Positions 1 to 7,439 of a DNA stretch of 64,000 bases are shown here, one piece after another; position 1 is the stretch's first letter; every line of letters begins with the position of its first letter. The notes below the pieces were generated by a model. The model was not told where the DNA came from. It searched no databases and worked only from the letters and a program-made list of their open reading frames with translations. Source of the DNA: Bacteroidota bacterium. Lineage in GTDB: Bacteria > Bacteroidota > Bacteroidia > Chitinophagales > LD1. Location: assembly GCA_016715625.1 (NCBI GenBank), contig JADJZU010000007.1, forward strand, positions 62,001-126,000. Reading direction: 5' to 3'. A program made the position numbers and the translations under genes.

Positions 1-267
1 ATTCAGTTTGCCGAGAATAACACCCCGGGTAAATGGATCTCCTTCTACATACTCTTCCCAAATTCCATATTGATTTTTGCGCAACCAGTTGTTCCCAATT
101 CTGAAATGGTTTTCCCCGACTTTCTCGCGCTGCAAATCGAGCGTTGCTTCGTTTTTCGCCTCGGGATGTTCAGGAGCCATGCCCCACTTGATGTATCCCA
201 GGACGACTACTATCAGCAGCACAAAGCCGAGCAATACACTCCCGATAATTTTAAACAGCCGCATCAT
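1..267 (-). CDS. C45-type autoproteolytic acyltransferase/hydrolase, N-terminal part (cut by window edge)
   Basis: Only the first ~88 residues are inside the window; the gene runs off the left edge. Reading the minus strand from ATG at 267 (or the adjacent in-frame ATG at 264) gives a short basic start, one hydrophobic segment (about residues 9-24) and then a segment containing YVEGDPFTRGVILGKLN. That pattern resembles the start of the C45 (acyl-CoA:6-aminopenicillanic acid acyltransferase-like) family, members of which occur in flexirubin clusters. The start overlaps the end of the upstream desaturase-like gene by about 17 bases, as expected in the same operon. The inferred role is an acyl transfer or hydrolysis step on the pigment in the envelope. 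The catalytic Cys lies beyond the edge, so the family call is moderate. Confidence 0.6.
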   Translation of the reverse strand, partial: MMRLFKIIGSVLLGFVLLIVVVLGYIKWGMAPEHPEAKNEATLDLQREKVGENHFRIGNNWLRKNQYGIWEEYVEGDPFTRGVILGKLN

Positions 268-589
268 TTGCTTTCAATATTTTTTCTACCAGATAATCTT
301 TGCCCAGCAGAAAACTGCAGGTAATCACAGCACTTACCGAAACACCCAACACCCCGTGTAAGTTTATGTTCTGCCCGGTTAAATAGAGGTTGTCGATTTT
401 TGTTTTGGGCGAAATCATTGTTTTAAGGGGTTCGTTGTAATCTCTCAATATGCCATACATGTTGCCATCGGTGCTGCCAATGTAGTCGCGATAGGAGAGG
501 GGAGTGGAGGTGTAATACGATTGGATACTGTTTCGGAAGCCCGGAAATTTCTTTTCTACCGTTTCTAATAGTTTTTCCGCTTTTCGCTT
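251..589 (-). CDS. C-terminal fragment of phytoene-desaturase-like oxidoreductase (after frameshift)
   Basis: This is the downstream piece of the gene at 565-1782, read in another frame. It runs from about KRKAEKLLETVEKKFPGF through SYRDYIGSTDGNMYGI to the FAD-binding C-terminal signature NLYLTGQNINLHGVLGVS, which is typical of CrtI/retinol-saturase family ends. It has no start codon of its own that fits the family. The shift falls at a run of four T (588-591 on the plus strand). One extra base there would join the two pieces into a protein of about 508 residues, close to the 512 residues of the paralogue at 22556-24094. It is either a sequencing error or a recent mutation. Confidence 0.8.
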   Translation of the reverse strand, partial: KRKAEKLLETVEKKFPGFRNSIQSYYTSTPLSYRDYIGSTDGNMYGILRDYNEPLKTMISPKTKIDNLYLTGQNINLHGVLGVSVSAVITCSFLLGKDYLVEKILKANDAAV

Positions 590-1782
590 TTAAATGCCTC
601 GTAACTTTCGCCTCTTTCGTTTTTATGTAGGGTAGTGTTATGCGTATCGGCCCATTCTTTTACTTCATCAAATTTCATATAGGCCATAATGGTAACCGCT
701 TCGGCATATTCGTTTTGATGCTGTGGCACACACTCAAAAAAGGCGTAGGTGTAAGGCCAGGTTTGCTCAGTGTAATCGTGGCAGCGCCATACATCCTGTT
801 CGTCAAAGTAATAATAGTTACGGTTTCGGTGTTGGAATGTGCCAGGCTTAAGCGTAGCATAAATCACAAAAACCGATATGGAGTTGTCAAGATTCTTTAT
901 CCTGTTTCTAAAAACCTGACGGATGGCGTGGCTATCGGTCAGCTCCAGAGTCTGCTGCGGAGGTATATTGGAAATAAATGTTTCTGCCCTTATTCTTTCT
1001 CCGCTTTCCAGCATCAGACTTTTTGCTACTCCATCGGTAACTTCCAGATGAACCGCTTTTTGTTTTCGTAAAATATCCCCTCCATTTTCTTTAATCACCC
1101 GGGCTATGAGCTTGGCAATCTGATCGCCTCCCTGTTTGCATTTCATAGCACTTTCAATGTAGCTATTGACAACCAGTGCGTGAATATACATGGGTGTTTT
1201 GTCGGCTATCCCGGCATAAAGCAGGTTGGTGCCGGCCAATACTTGCTGCAGTTTTTTATTGCTGGTTATTCCTGCAATAAAATCCCGAACACCGGTAGTA
1301 AAAACACTGTTATCCTGATAGGTTCCTTGCGTGCGCAGGTAGTACATAGGGAAATTGTTGCAGATGCGTTTCATCTCTTCGCAATACCTATGTATAGCCT
1401 CCTTTTCTTCCGGAAATTTGTTTCCCAGTATTCGCTCGAAGTTTTCGTACCCCATGCCATAGGGATATTCATCGTTATCATCTCCAAACAACACCACGTC
1501 AAAACCTTCTTCGTCCATCTTTACCAATTCCAGTCTATCCATTATACCTAAATACTGAAAAATCTGAAATAGATTATGCCCCTTTTCGAGCCCTCCGATA
1601 TAGTGAACACCGGTGTCAAAAGTGACTCCATCCCGTTTAAATGTTTGAAGACTTCCTCCTATCTGCTCGTTCTTTTCTACGATACATACACGCTTGCCTT
1701 CTTTCGCCAATATAGCGCCACACACCAAACCCGCCAGTCCACTGCCTATAATCACGATATCATATTTCTTCTCCATGTTCAT
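565..1782 (-). CDS. Phytoene-desaturase-like FAD-dependent oxidoreductase, main part (frameshifted at 3' end)
   Basis: The 405-residue product begins with a Rossmann FAD-binding motif (DIVIIGSGLAGLVCGAILA, residues ~6-24), followed by VEKNEQIGGSLQTF and FDTGVHYIGG. These are hallmarks of the CrtI/all-trans-retinol 13,14-reductase family. The ORF ends early in KSEKRKNY because the frame shifts at the homopolymer at 588-591; the natural C-terminus continues in 251-589. ATG at 1782 overlaps the TGA of the MMPL fusion gene (ATGA), so translation is probably coupled. It likely acts on the polyene or its aryl head group (saturation, desaturation or isomerisation); the substrate is not known from sequence. 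A paralogue lies at 22556-24094 in the same cluster. Confidence 0.85.
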   Translation of the reverse strand: MNMEKKYDIVIIGSGLAGLVCGAILAKEGKRVCIVEKNEQIGGSLQTFKRDGVTFDTGVHYIGGLEKGHNLFQIFQYLGIMDRLELVKMDEEGFDVVLFGDDNDEYPYGMGYENFERILGNKFPEEKEAIHRYCEEMKRICNNFPMYYLRTQGTYQDNSVFTTGVRDFIAGITSNKKLQQVLAGTNLLYAGIADKTPMYIHALVVNSYIESAMKCKQGGDQIAKLIARVIKENGGDILRKQKAVHLEVTDGVAKSLMLESGERIRAETFISNIPPQQTLELTDSHAIRQVFRNRIKNLDNSISVFVIYATLKPGTFQHRNRNYYYFDEQDVWRCHDYTEQTWPYTYAFFECVPQHQNEYAEAVTIMAYMKFDEVKEWADTHNTTLHKNERGESYEAFKSEKRKNY

Positions 1783-4700
1783 ACGCTATTCCATATTTTG
1801 CTTTCAGCTCGTTCATTGATTAAAATAATTTTACCACCCTCCAGCAGCATCTCTTCCAAGCCTGTCAAAAATCTTTCCTTTTCCGGTAAGTTTTTATTAA
1901 TAAATATTAGTTCGTTTACTACAAACGAGTCTTGTTTTTCCAAAACAGCAGTAAATACATCTGTTTGATAAAAGTGGAGGTTGGGTGTAAGCAGATAGCC
2001 ATTTTTCGCAATGTCTATTTTATGCTCATTTACATCATAGCCTGTTACAACTCTGGTTTCACTCAACAGTGCCAGTATGTATGCTACATATCCATAGCTG
2101 CAACCCAACACAGCCACCTTCCCATTTTCGGGGATAAGCCTGTTTAATGCGTCATATTTTTCTGAGTTAAAATGTTGCTTCAGTGCGTATGCAAACACTT
2201 CAGGGCCTTTGTATGTATAATTTAATCTTAGCTGTTGACGGAAATATCCGGCTGTTTCTTTTTCCTTTTTCAGCAACTCGTATTCGTGCTTGAAATGTCG
2301 CGAGATCAGTTTTGTTCGTTCGGCATACCCTTCGCCATAGGATTTATCATCAGGCGCAATTCGGGGTAAAAACTTCATAGTCATGGAGGCATTCATAACC
2401 ATAAAATCACCTTTGCGTATAGTATCTCCGGTGCCATGCAATACCATTGGAATAATGTCCAGTTTCAGTTTTTCTGCCAGAAAAAATGCTCCCTTGTGGA
2501 AGCGCTTTAGCTTCCTGTCGGGTGAACGGGTGCCTTCCGGAAAAACGACAATGGAATAGCCGTCCTTCACAATGTCTTCAAACTTGTCTATGGCAGGATC
2601 TACCCCTTCCATTACCGGATAGTAGTCGGCCAGTTGCACTACTTTACCAAACACCGGTGAATAATACACCCAGCGATTGGTGAGCAAAATGAGTTTTGGA
2701 TGCTGCATTACGGTTACCAGAATATCGAGAAAGGATTGGTGATTGGCTATGATGATGGCCGGCTTCGAAAAATCCATCCGGTTTTTGTTTACATGCGTTT
2801 TGCGCACATTGACCATCATGTAGGTAAGTCCGCGCAGGCACCAGCACATTAAATGATGCAGCCAAAGTTTTCTTGTTTTTAGTTTTACGAACGGGAGTGC
2901 GTAAATCAGGATATAGCCAATGAGAGAGAGCAGCAAAGACCCTGCTACATAATAGGAAAAGGCAATAATGGTGAGTACCAGCGAACTGATGGTATAAGGC
3001 GGTAGCCCTTTATCTTTTCTACTTTGAATCAGTGCATTAAACAGGAATGGCTGAACAGTTTGGCCAATCAGCAGCACACAAAAAATGCCAATGATGGAGA
3101 TGAGGGCAATGGATTGTAGGGCGGGGTGTTTAGCAAAAATCAGTGCGCCCAAACCAATAATGGTTGTAGCGGCACACAAAATGATAGAGACTTTATGGGA
3201 GGCAATGGTCTCTTTTCCTTCGGCATATTTTTTCATTAACCCATCGGTGGTAAAAATGCTGAAGTCGTCTCCCAATCCGAAAATGAAGGTGGAGATGATG
3301 ATATTGATAAGGTTAAAAGGTATATGTAGCAAAGCCATAATCCCCAGAATCCATATCCAGGAAATAAGCATGGGTAGAAAAGTGATAATGGTGAGTTCAA
3401 GGCTTCCATAGCTCACGAGCAGGGATACAAAAACTAATAGGGAGGTGAAAAGCAGAATGCGGTTGAAATCGGAATACAAAATACTAACCAGCGAATTGGT
3501 GATTATTTGTTTATCCAGAATTACTGCACTGCTGTTTTGCAACGAGGCATAAAATTCCTGGCGGGTGGCTTTGTTTACTTTTACTGCATTGAGCACTACT
3601 GTATTGTTCGGGTTGCTGAAGAATAACTCGTTGCCTACCGAATTTTTAAGTACATCAAAATCTGTTTGACTTATGGGCCTATAGCTGCTGTTCAGTAGAC
3701 TCTCAAAATGATCAAACGCCTGCGGCCTGAATTTGAATTTAGCACCTTCCGATTTTAGTACGGAGAGCACCTGAGTCTTTTTCTCCTCCGTCCAATAGTT
3801 ATTCCACTGCCTCCACTTTTGCTGCTGTTTGTCACGGGATGGAAGAAACCAATTGATAGACGAATATTTTTTAACCCAACCTTTCTGTTCCGCCAAGGCC
3901 AGCTGCTCGAGCAATTGCTCATTTTGCGCTAAAACCTGCTCCGCATTTTGTCCGGTAGACGCTATAAACACCGTTTTAGATTTGCTATCCTGCATCACAT
4001 CCAACTCTTGCTGAGCTTTTTGTAGCGCTTCATCCAGATAGCTGTAATGATTCATATCGCTGTCAAATTCAACACTTCCTGCTTTCAACAAAAAGAACAG
4101 TGTAAGCACAAGGATGGCAACAAACACTTTGCCTTGATGCGGAACTGCACCGGACATAAAACGCTCTAATAAGTTTGGGGTATGTATTAAATGCTTTGGA
4201 TGTTTTTCCTGTGCGAAGTGTGGTAGGAATACGAGCGCAAAAATGGTAGCTCCGGTCAGGCTGAGTCCGGCAAACAATCCGAAATCGTTGAGGATTTGCG
4301 ACTGTAGAAAGAGGAGCGAAAAAAACGAACCTACGGTAGTGAAACTTCCGATAGTCATGGGTTGCCACAAATCGGCAATCGTTTGTTTTACAGAACCGCA
4401 GTGTTTGAGGTGACTGAAAAAATGAATCGAATAATTAATAGCAATCCCCAGTATGATACTGCCTGCGCCCAACGCAATACTGGAGATACTTCCTTTGTAG
4501 ATACCGATTATGGCCAATGAAAATAGCGCACCGAAAAGCACTGGTAGCATCATCACCAGCGGCACACGCTTCTGCCGGAAGAAAAAGAAGGTAAAGGCCA
4601 GCAGACTCACTACTGTGATACTGAGTGTAAGCAGCGTATCTCTTCTTAATTGCCGGGCATTGCTAACACCTACGATGGGGCCGCCAAAAAAGATAATCTC

Positions 4701-5423
4701 CTGACCGGATGGTGCCGCAAAGTTGGAAAGTGATTCAAAAAGTAGCTCATTTTTCGAAGTTTCGTTGGCGGTATGCGTAGGCGCAATGAAAAGCACCAGG
4801 CTTCGGTTACTATCGCTGAGCATATAACCGTCATACAATTGATATTTTTCGTCCAGCGGCAGGGTTTCCAATCGTTTCAATGCCAGCGGTGTGATTCCTA
4901 ACGGATCATCGGCAATCAATCGTTTGAGTATAAAACCCGAAGCAGAAGTGAGTGCCTGATAATTGGCTTCTGTTTTGGCGGCCAAACACTCCGGTGTGCA
5001 AAGCGAGTCAATCGTTTTATAATCCTCATCGGTCAAAAACAAAGGGAGGTTATGATGAATGGCTTCATACACTTCGGTGGCCGATTCGTCATCCACCCGT
5101 ATCTTTATATCAGCAATGCTTTCGGCACAGTTTTGCTGTAGCCATAGCACCAGGCTGTCTGCAGTGGCTATCAGCGCTTCTGTTTCTGTTTGCTCGTTGC
5201 CGCGTATTTTTACAATTATCTTATCGCCCAGTTTCGATTGTTTAAGCAAATCGTTGATCTGCTGCGCTTGCTGCCCGTTAGGTAATATTCGGGTAATGTC
5301 TTCTTCAATGTGAACACGAAAAGCCAAAATGCCCAGAACAGCAAAGCATGTCAGTGCACACGCATACAGCAAAGGTCTTCGCTGCTCAAAAAAGGAATAT
5401 GTGGCTAATAGAATACGCTCCAT
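1779..5423 (-). CDS. Trifunctional MMPL/RND transporter - lysophospholipid acyltransferase - SAM methyltransferase fusion
   Basis: The 1214-residue product has three parts. Residues ~1-830 form an MMPL/RND-type exporter: one N-terminal membrane helix, a periplasmic loop containing EEDITRILPNG, helix bundles at ~262-400 and ~655-800, and a second loop. Residues ~850-1050 are a PlsC-type glycerolipid acyltransferase with the catalytic HQSFLD (895-900) and substrate motif FPEGTR (961-966). Residues ~1060-1214 look like a class I SAM-dependent methyltransferase with motif I VAVLGCSYGY (~1103-1112) and an acidic YDVNEHK loop. This architecture is known from Bacteroidota aryl-polyene/flexirubin clusters. 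Inferred job: moving the acylated or lipid-linked pigment across the inner membrane while joining or methylating it. It is the first gene of the left half of the cluster, downstream of the plus-strand insert, so it probably needs its own promoter between 5424 and 5607. Confidence 0.92.
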   Translation of the reverse strand: MERILLATYSFFEQRRPLLYACALTCFAVLGILAFRVHIEEDITRILPNGQQAQQINDLLKQSKLGDKIIVKIRGNEQTETEALIATADSLVLWLQQNCAESIADIKIRVDDESATEVYEAIHHNLPLFLTDEDYKTIDSLCTPECLAAKTEANYQALTSASGFILKRLIADDPLGITPLALKRLETLPLDEKYQLYDGYMLSDSNRSLVLFIAPTHTANETSKNELLFESLSNFAAPSGQEIIFFGGPIVGVSNARQLRRDTLLTLSITVVSLLAFTFFFFRQKRVPLVMMLPVLFGALFSLAIIGIYKGSISSIALGAGSIILGIAINYSIHFFSHLKHCGSVKQTIADLWQPMTIGSFTTVGSFFSLLFLQSQILNDFGLFAGLSLTGATIFALVFLPHFAQEKHPKHLIHTPNLLERFMSGAVPHQGKVFVAILVLTLFFLLKAGSVEFDSDMNHYSYLDEALQKAQQELDVMQDSKSKTVFIASTGQNAEQVLAQNEQLLEQLALAEQKGWVKKYSSINWFLPSRDKQQQKWRQWNNYWTEEKKTQVLSVLKSEGAKFKFRPQAFDHFESLLNSSYRPISQTDFDVLKNSVGNELFFSNPNNTVVLNAVKVNKATRQEFYASLQNSSAVILDKQIITNSLVSILYSDFNRILLFTSLLVFVSLLVSYGSLELTIITFLPMLISWIWILGIMALLHIPFNLINIIISTFIFGLGDDFSIFTTDGLMKKYAEGKETIASHKVSIILCAATTIIGLGALIFAKHPALQSIALISIIGIFCVLLIGQTVQPFLFNALIQSRKDKGLPPYTISSLVLTIIAFSYYVAGSLLLSLIGYILIYALPFVKLKTRKLWLHHLMCWCLRGLTYMMVNVRKTHVNKNRMDFSKPAIIIANHQSFLDILVTVMQHPKLILLTNRWVYYSPVFGKVVQLADYYPVMEGVDPAIDKFEDIVKDGYSIVVFPEGTRSPDRKLKRFHKGAFFLAEKLKLDIIPMVLHGTGDTIRKGDFMVMNASMTMKFLPRIAPDDKSYGEGYAERTKLISRHFKHEYELLKKEKETAGYFRQQLRLNYTYKGPEVFAYALKQHFNSEKYDALNRLIPENGKVAVLGCSYGYVAYILALLSETRVVTGYDVNEHKIDIAKNGYLLTPNLHFYQTDVFTAVLEKQDSFVVNELIFINKNLPEKERFLTGLEEMLLEGGKIILINERAESKIWNSV

Positions 5424-5548
5424 GTGCTTCGAGGGCGAATATGCAAAAAAAAGGTGCAGCCACTTACCTCTTCTTGTTCCGGCTGCTATGGGTGAGCGTT
5501 GTTATTTCTTTTTATGATTTTTATCAAAGAAAATTAATGGACGATGCT

Positions 5549-5556
5549 TACTTTTG
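5549..5556 (+). promoter_or_regulatory. Bacteroidota -7 promoter element (TACTTTTG) for the WG-repeat gene
   Basis: TACTTTTG matches the Bacteroidota -7 consensus TAnnTTTG exactly and lies 51 bases before the ATG at 5608. I see no clear TTTG -33 box at the usual spacing, so the assignment rests on one element. Confidence 0.45.
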
Positions 5557-5607
5557 TGCTATCAACAGAAACAAAATCTATATTAGCATCGCACAAAAAA
5601 TAAGCAC

Positions 5608-6075
5608 ATGAAACATTTAGCATCCTTTTTACTTCTGGTGGCCGCTCTATCATTAAATGCCCAGGAAATTACGCAGCAATACGACAAGATTGACAAATTT
5701 GACCAGGGAGTTGCGGTAATGTGGAAGAACGGCAAGTGCGGTTTGGTGTCACAAACAGGTAAAGAGATTATCAAACCGCAATTCGACAACATTGGTCGGT
5801 TTGGGAGAGATGGAATCGCTTATACCCACAAAAACGGCTTAATGGGTTTGGTGAACATGACAGGCAAAGTGATAGTTGACAACATTTATGGCGACATTGG
5901 TCGTTTCAATGGGTTTTGGGCAATCACTCGAAAAAACGGGCTTGCCGGTATGATAAACAAACAAGGTAAAGTGCTTATTGAGAACAAGTACGAATCCATT
6001 AAAGTGGAGAAAGGTGGCATCATCCGAGGAGTGATTGGCGGTAAAGAAGTTATCCTTACGTTAAAAGACGAGTAA
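5608..6075 (+). CDS. Secreted WG-repeat protein
   Basis: The 155-residue product has an N-terminal signal peptide (hydrophobic stretch to ~residue 17, ending LNAQ). It is followed by about four degenerate WG/KWG-type repeats with the recurring pattern G-(L/C)-(V/M)-N/S-x-x-GK-x-(I/L)-I (for example GLVSQTGKEIIKP, GLVNMTGKVIVDN, GMINKQGKVLIEN). WG repeats form beta-rich folds and are common in exported Bacteroidota proteins; no enzymatic role can be claimed. It stands alone, with its own promoter element at 5549 and a terminator at 6101. It begins the plus-strand block that interrupts the pigment cluster and is divergent from the MMPL fusion gene. Confidence 0.85.
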   Translation: MKHLASFLLLVAALSLNAQEITQQYDKIDKFDQGVAVMWKNGKCGLVSQTGKEIIKPQFDNIGRFGRDGIAYTHKNGLMGLVNMTGKVIVDNIYGDIGRFNGFWAITRKNGLAGMINKQGKVLIENKYESIKVEKGGIIRGVIGGKEVILTLKDE

Positions 6076-6100
6076 CTACGATTTAAAATTTTTTTTAAAA

Positions 6101-6132
6101 GAGGTCACCCAAAGCTGGTGACTTCTTTTTTT
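6101..6132 (+). terminator. Rho-independent terminator after the WG-repeat gene
   Basis: A 9-bp stem (gaggtcacc / ggtgacttc, one G-T pair) with a 7-base loop is followed by seven T. It sits 25 bases after the stop at 6075 and separates the WG-repeat gene from the regulator gene. Confidence 0.8.
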
Positions 6133-6190
6133 ACCCGATTTTTAGTTCTTTGTAAATCAGTCGATTAGGTCTTTAGAGTTTTTGTTTTGG

Positions 6191-6202
6191 TGATTTATAT
6201 CA
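6191..6202. promoter_or_regulatory. Crp/Fnr-type operator candidate 1 (TGAT-N4-ATCA), upstream of the regulator gene
   Basis: TGATTTATATCA is a perfect TGAT-N4-ATCA palindrome, the geometry of Fnr-family boxes (TTGAT-N4-ATCAA) and close to the Crp core GTGA-N6-TCAC. It lies about 56 bases before the regulator's ATG (6258) and about 25 bases before a weak -7-like element TAACATTG (6227-6234). Two further copies lie before the next gene, so I infer that the regulator controls itself. Confidence 0.55.
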
Positions 6203-6257
6203 TCATTTCTGATTTCCTCTTTTTTTTAACATTGCCAACACAAACATCTGTTAGCAA

Positions 6258-7316
6258 ATGCCTAAAATCCTACTCATTGAATCTTCGAAGGATTATCGAA
6301 ACTCCATCACCGAGATACTGACCATGGCCGGATATGATGTGATAACTGCTGCGGATGGAAAAACCGGCTTTTCCACTGCCGTCAGAGAAGTTCCGGATTT
6401 GATTATCTGCGATGTTTTAATTCCCCTTCTTGATGGCTATGGAGTTTTGAAATTGGTGAGCCACGAACCGGTACTGAGCGCTATTCCATTTATTTCGCTT
6501 ACCCATAAAACTGAATGGGCAGAAATGCGTAAACTTATCACCTTAGGGGCAGATGATTACCTCAGTCGGGATGCCGATAGTTCAGATTTGCTGTTAGCGG
6601 TGGAAGCACAAATAGCAAAAAGCCGAAGGATGAAAGCTGATCGAATAGCTAATGGAAGTGAACAGGCCAGAGAAGTTTTGCAATCCAAGCACGTTAGCCT
6701 GCTCCATTTTGTTGGAAACGGACGAGATAAAAGACGGTTCAAGAAGAAACAGATTATTTATTCGGAGGGGGAACGAAACGGGTATCTCTACTTTGTGTTG
6801 AGTGGTAGTGTGAAATGTTTTGTTACCAGTGATCAGGGTAAAGAATTGATTACAGACTTTTTTACCGAAGGCGATTTTTTTGGCTTTTATTCATTGATTT
6901 CGGGCTTGCCTCATTCCGATTCTGCCGAGGCTATGAGCGAAACCGAGTTGATTCTGATTCCCAAAAAGGAGTTTACGGAGGTGATGGAAAAGGATAGCAC
7001 ACTCTCCAAAGAGTTTACCCGTATTTTAAATAAACAAGTAGCCGACCGCGATGATGTTCTCGTTAGCATTGCTTACGATTCAGCCCGAAAACGGGTGGCC
7101 AACGGCCTACTTAAAGTCTTCGAAAAGTTTAAAAAGAAAGCGAATGGGACTAATGAGGTAAATATAGGTCGTACCGATTTGGGCAATATGTGTGGGGTTA
7201 CCAAGGAATCCACTATTCGTATTTTATCTGACCTGAAAGAAGAAAAGCTGATTGATATAGTCGACAGCAAGATTATTGTGCTGCAGCAAGACAAACTCCG
7301 TAATTTGGTTAACTGA
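6258..7316 (+). CDS. Response-regulator receiver fused to Crp/Fnr-family transcription factor
   Basis: The 352-residue product begins with a CheY-like receiver domain (residues ~1-120): ILLIESS at the acidic pocket, phosphoacceptor D52 in IICDVLIP, and LGADDYL near its end. The usual Lys of the KPF motif is replaced by Arg (R104-D105). Residues ~150-260 form a cyclic-nucleotide-binding-like beta roll (YSEGERNGYLYFVLSGSVK; FTEGDFFGFYSLISG). Residues ~275-345 form a Crp-type winged helix whose recognition helix, TKESTIRIL, keeps the Glu and Arg (E317, R321) used by Crp and Fnr to read TGA half-sites. There is no Fnr-like N-terminal Cys cluster, so an Fe-S oxygen sensor is unlikely. TGAT-N4-ATCA boxes lie before this gene (6191) and before the next one (7333, 7355), suggesting autoregulation and control of the sorting module. 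Confidence 0.88.
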   Translation: MPKILLIESSKDYRNSITEILTMAGYDVITAADGKTGFSTAVREVPDLIICDVLIPLLDGYGVLKLVSHEPVLSAIPFISLTHKTEWAEMRKLITLGADDYLSRDADSSDLLLAVEAQIAKSRRMKADRIANGSEQAREVLQSKHVSLLHFVGNGRDKRRFKKKQIIYSEGERNGYLYFVLSGSVKCFVTSDQGKELITDFFTEGDFFGFYSLISGLPHSDSAEAMSETELILIPKKEFTEVMEKDSTLSKEFTRILNKQVADRDDVLVSIAYDSARKRVANGLLKVFEKFKKKANGTNEVNIGRTDLGNMCGVTKESTIRILSDLKEEKLIDIVDSKIIVLQQDKLRNLVN

Positions 7317-7332
7317 TATCTCTACACAATGG

Positions 7333-7344
7333 TGATGTAGATCA
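7333..7344. promoter_or_regulatory. Crp/Fnr-type operator candidate 2 (TGAT-N4-ATCA)
   Basis: TGATGTAGATCA is a perfect TGAT-N4-ATCA palindrome, with flanks GG..TC identical to those of site 1. It lies in the 123-base gap between the regulator and the T9SS gene, with its centre 22 bases (about two helical turns) before site 3. Both sites are upstream of a weak promoter (TTGAGG at 7385, TATAATTG at 7402-7409). Confidence 0.55.
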
Positions 7345-7354
7345 TCTCTTTCGA

Positions 7355-7366
7355 TGATTCATATCA
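7355..7366. promoter_or_regulatory. Crp/Fnr-type operator candidate 3 (TGAT-N4-ATCA)
   Basis: TGATTCATATCA is a third perfect TGAT-N4-ATCA palindrome, about 50 bases upstream of the likely transcription start for the gene at 7440. It pairs with site 2 on nearly the same DNA face. Its position suits an activator upstream of the -33 region; that is inference. Confidence 0.55.
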
Positions 7367-7439
7367 CTGGTGTGCTGTAGGCTGTTGAGGCACTCCTGGG
7401 TTATAATTGCGCTTCACTTAAAACGCAAAATATCATCCC

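Noticed and set aside
580..600. Programmed -1 frameshift at TTTAAAAG in the desaturase-like gene
   Set aside because: The zero-frame codons are TTT AAA AGC, so a tandem slip would put the tRNAs on ATT and TAA. The heptamer does not fit X XXY YYZ. A missing base in the homopolymer is simpler.
6258..7316. Oxygen-sensing Fnr with Fe-S cluster
   Set aside because: No N-terminal cluster of Cys residues is present; that position is taken by a receiver domain.
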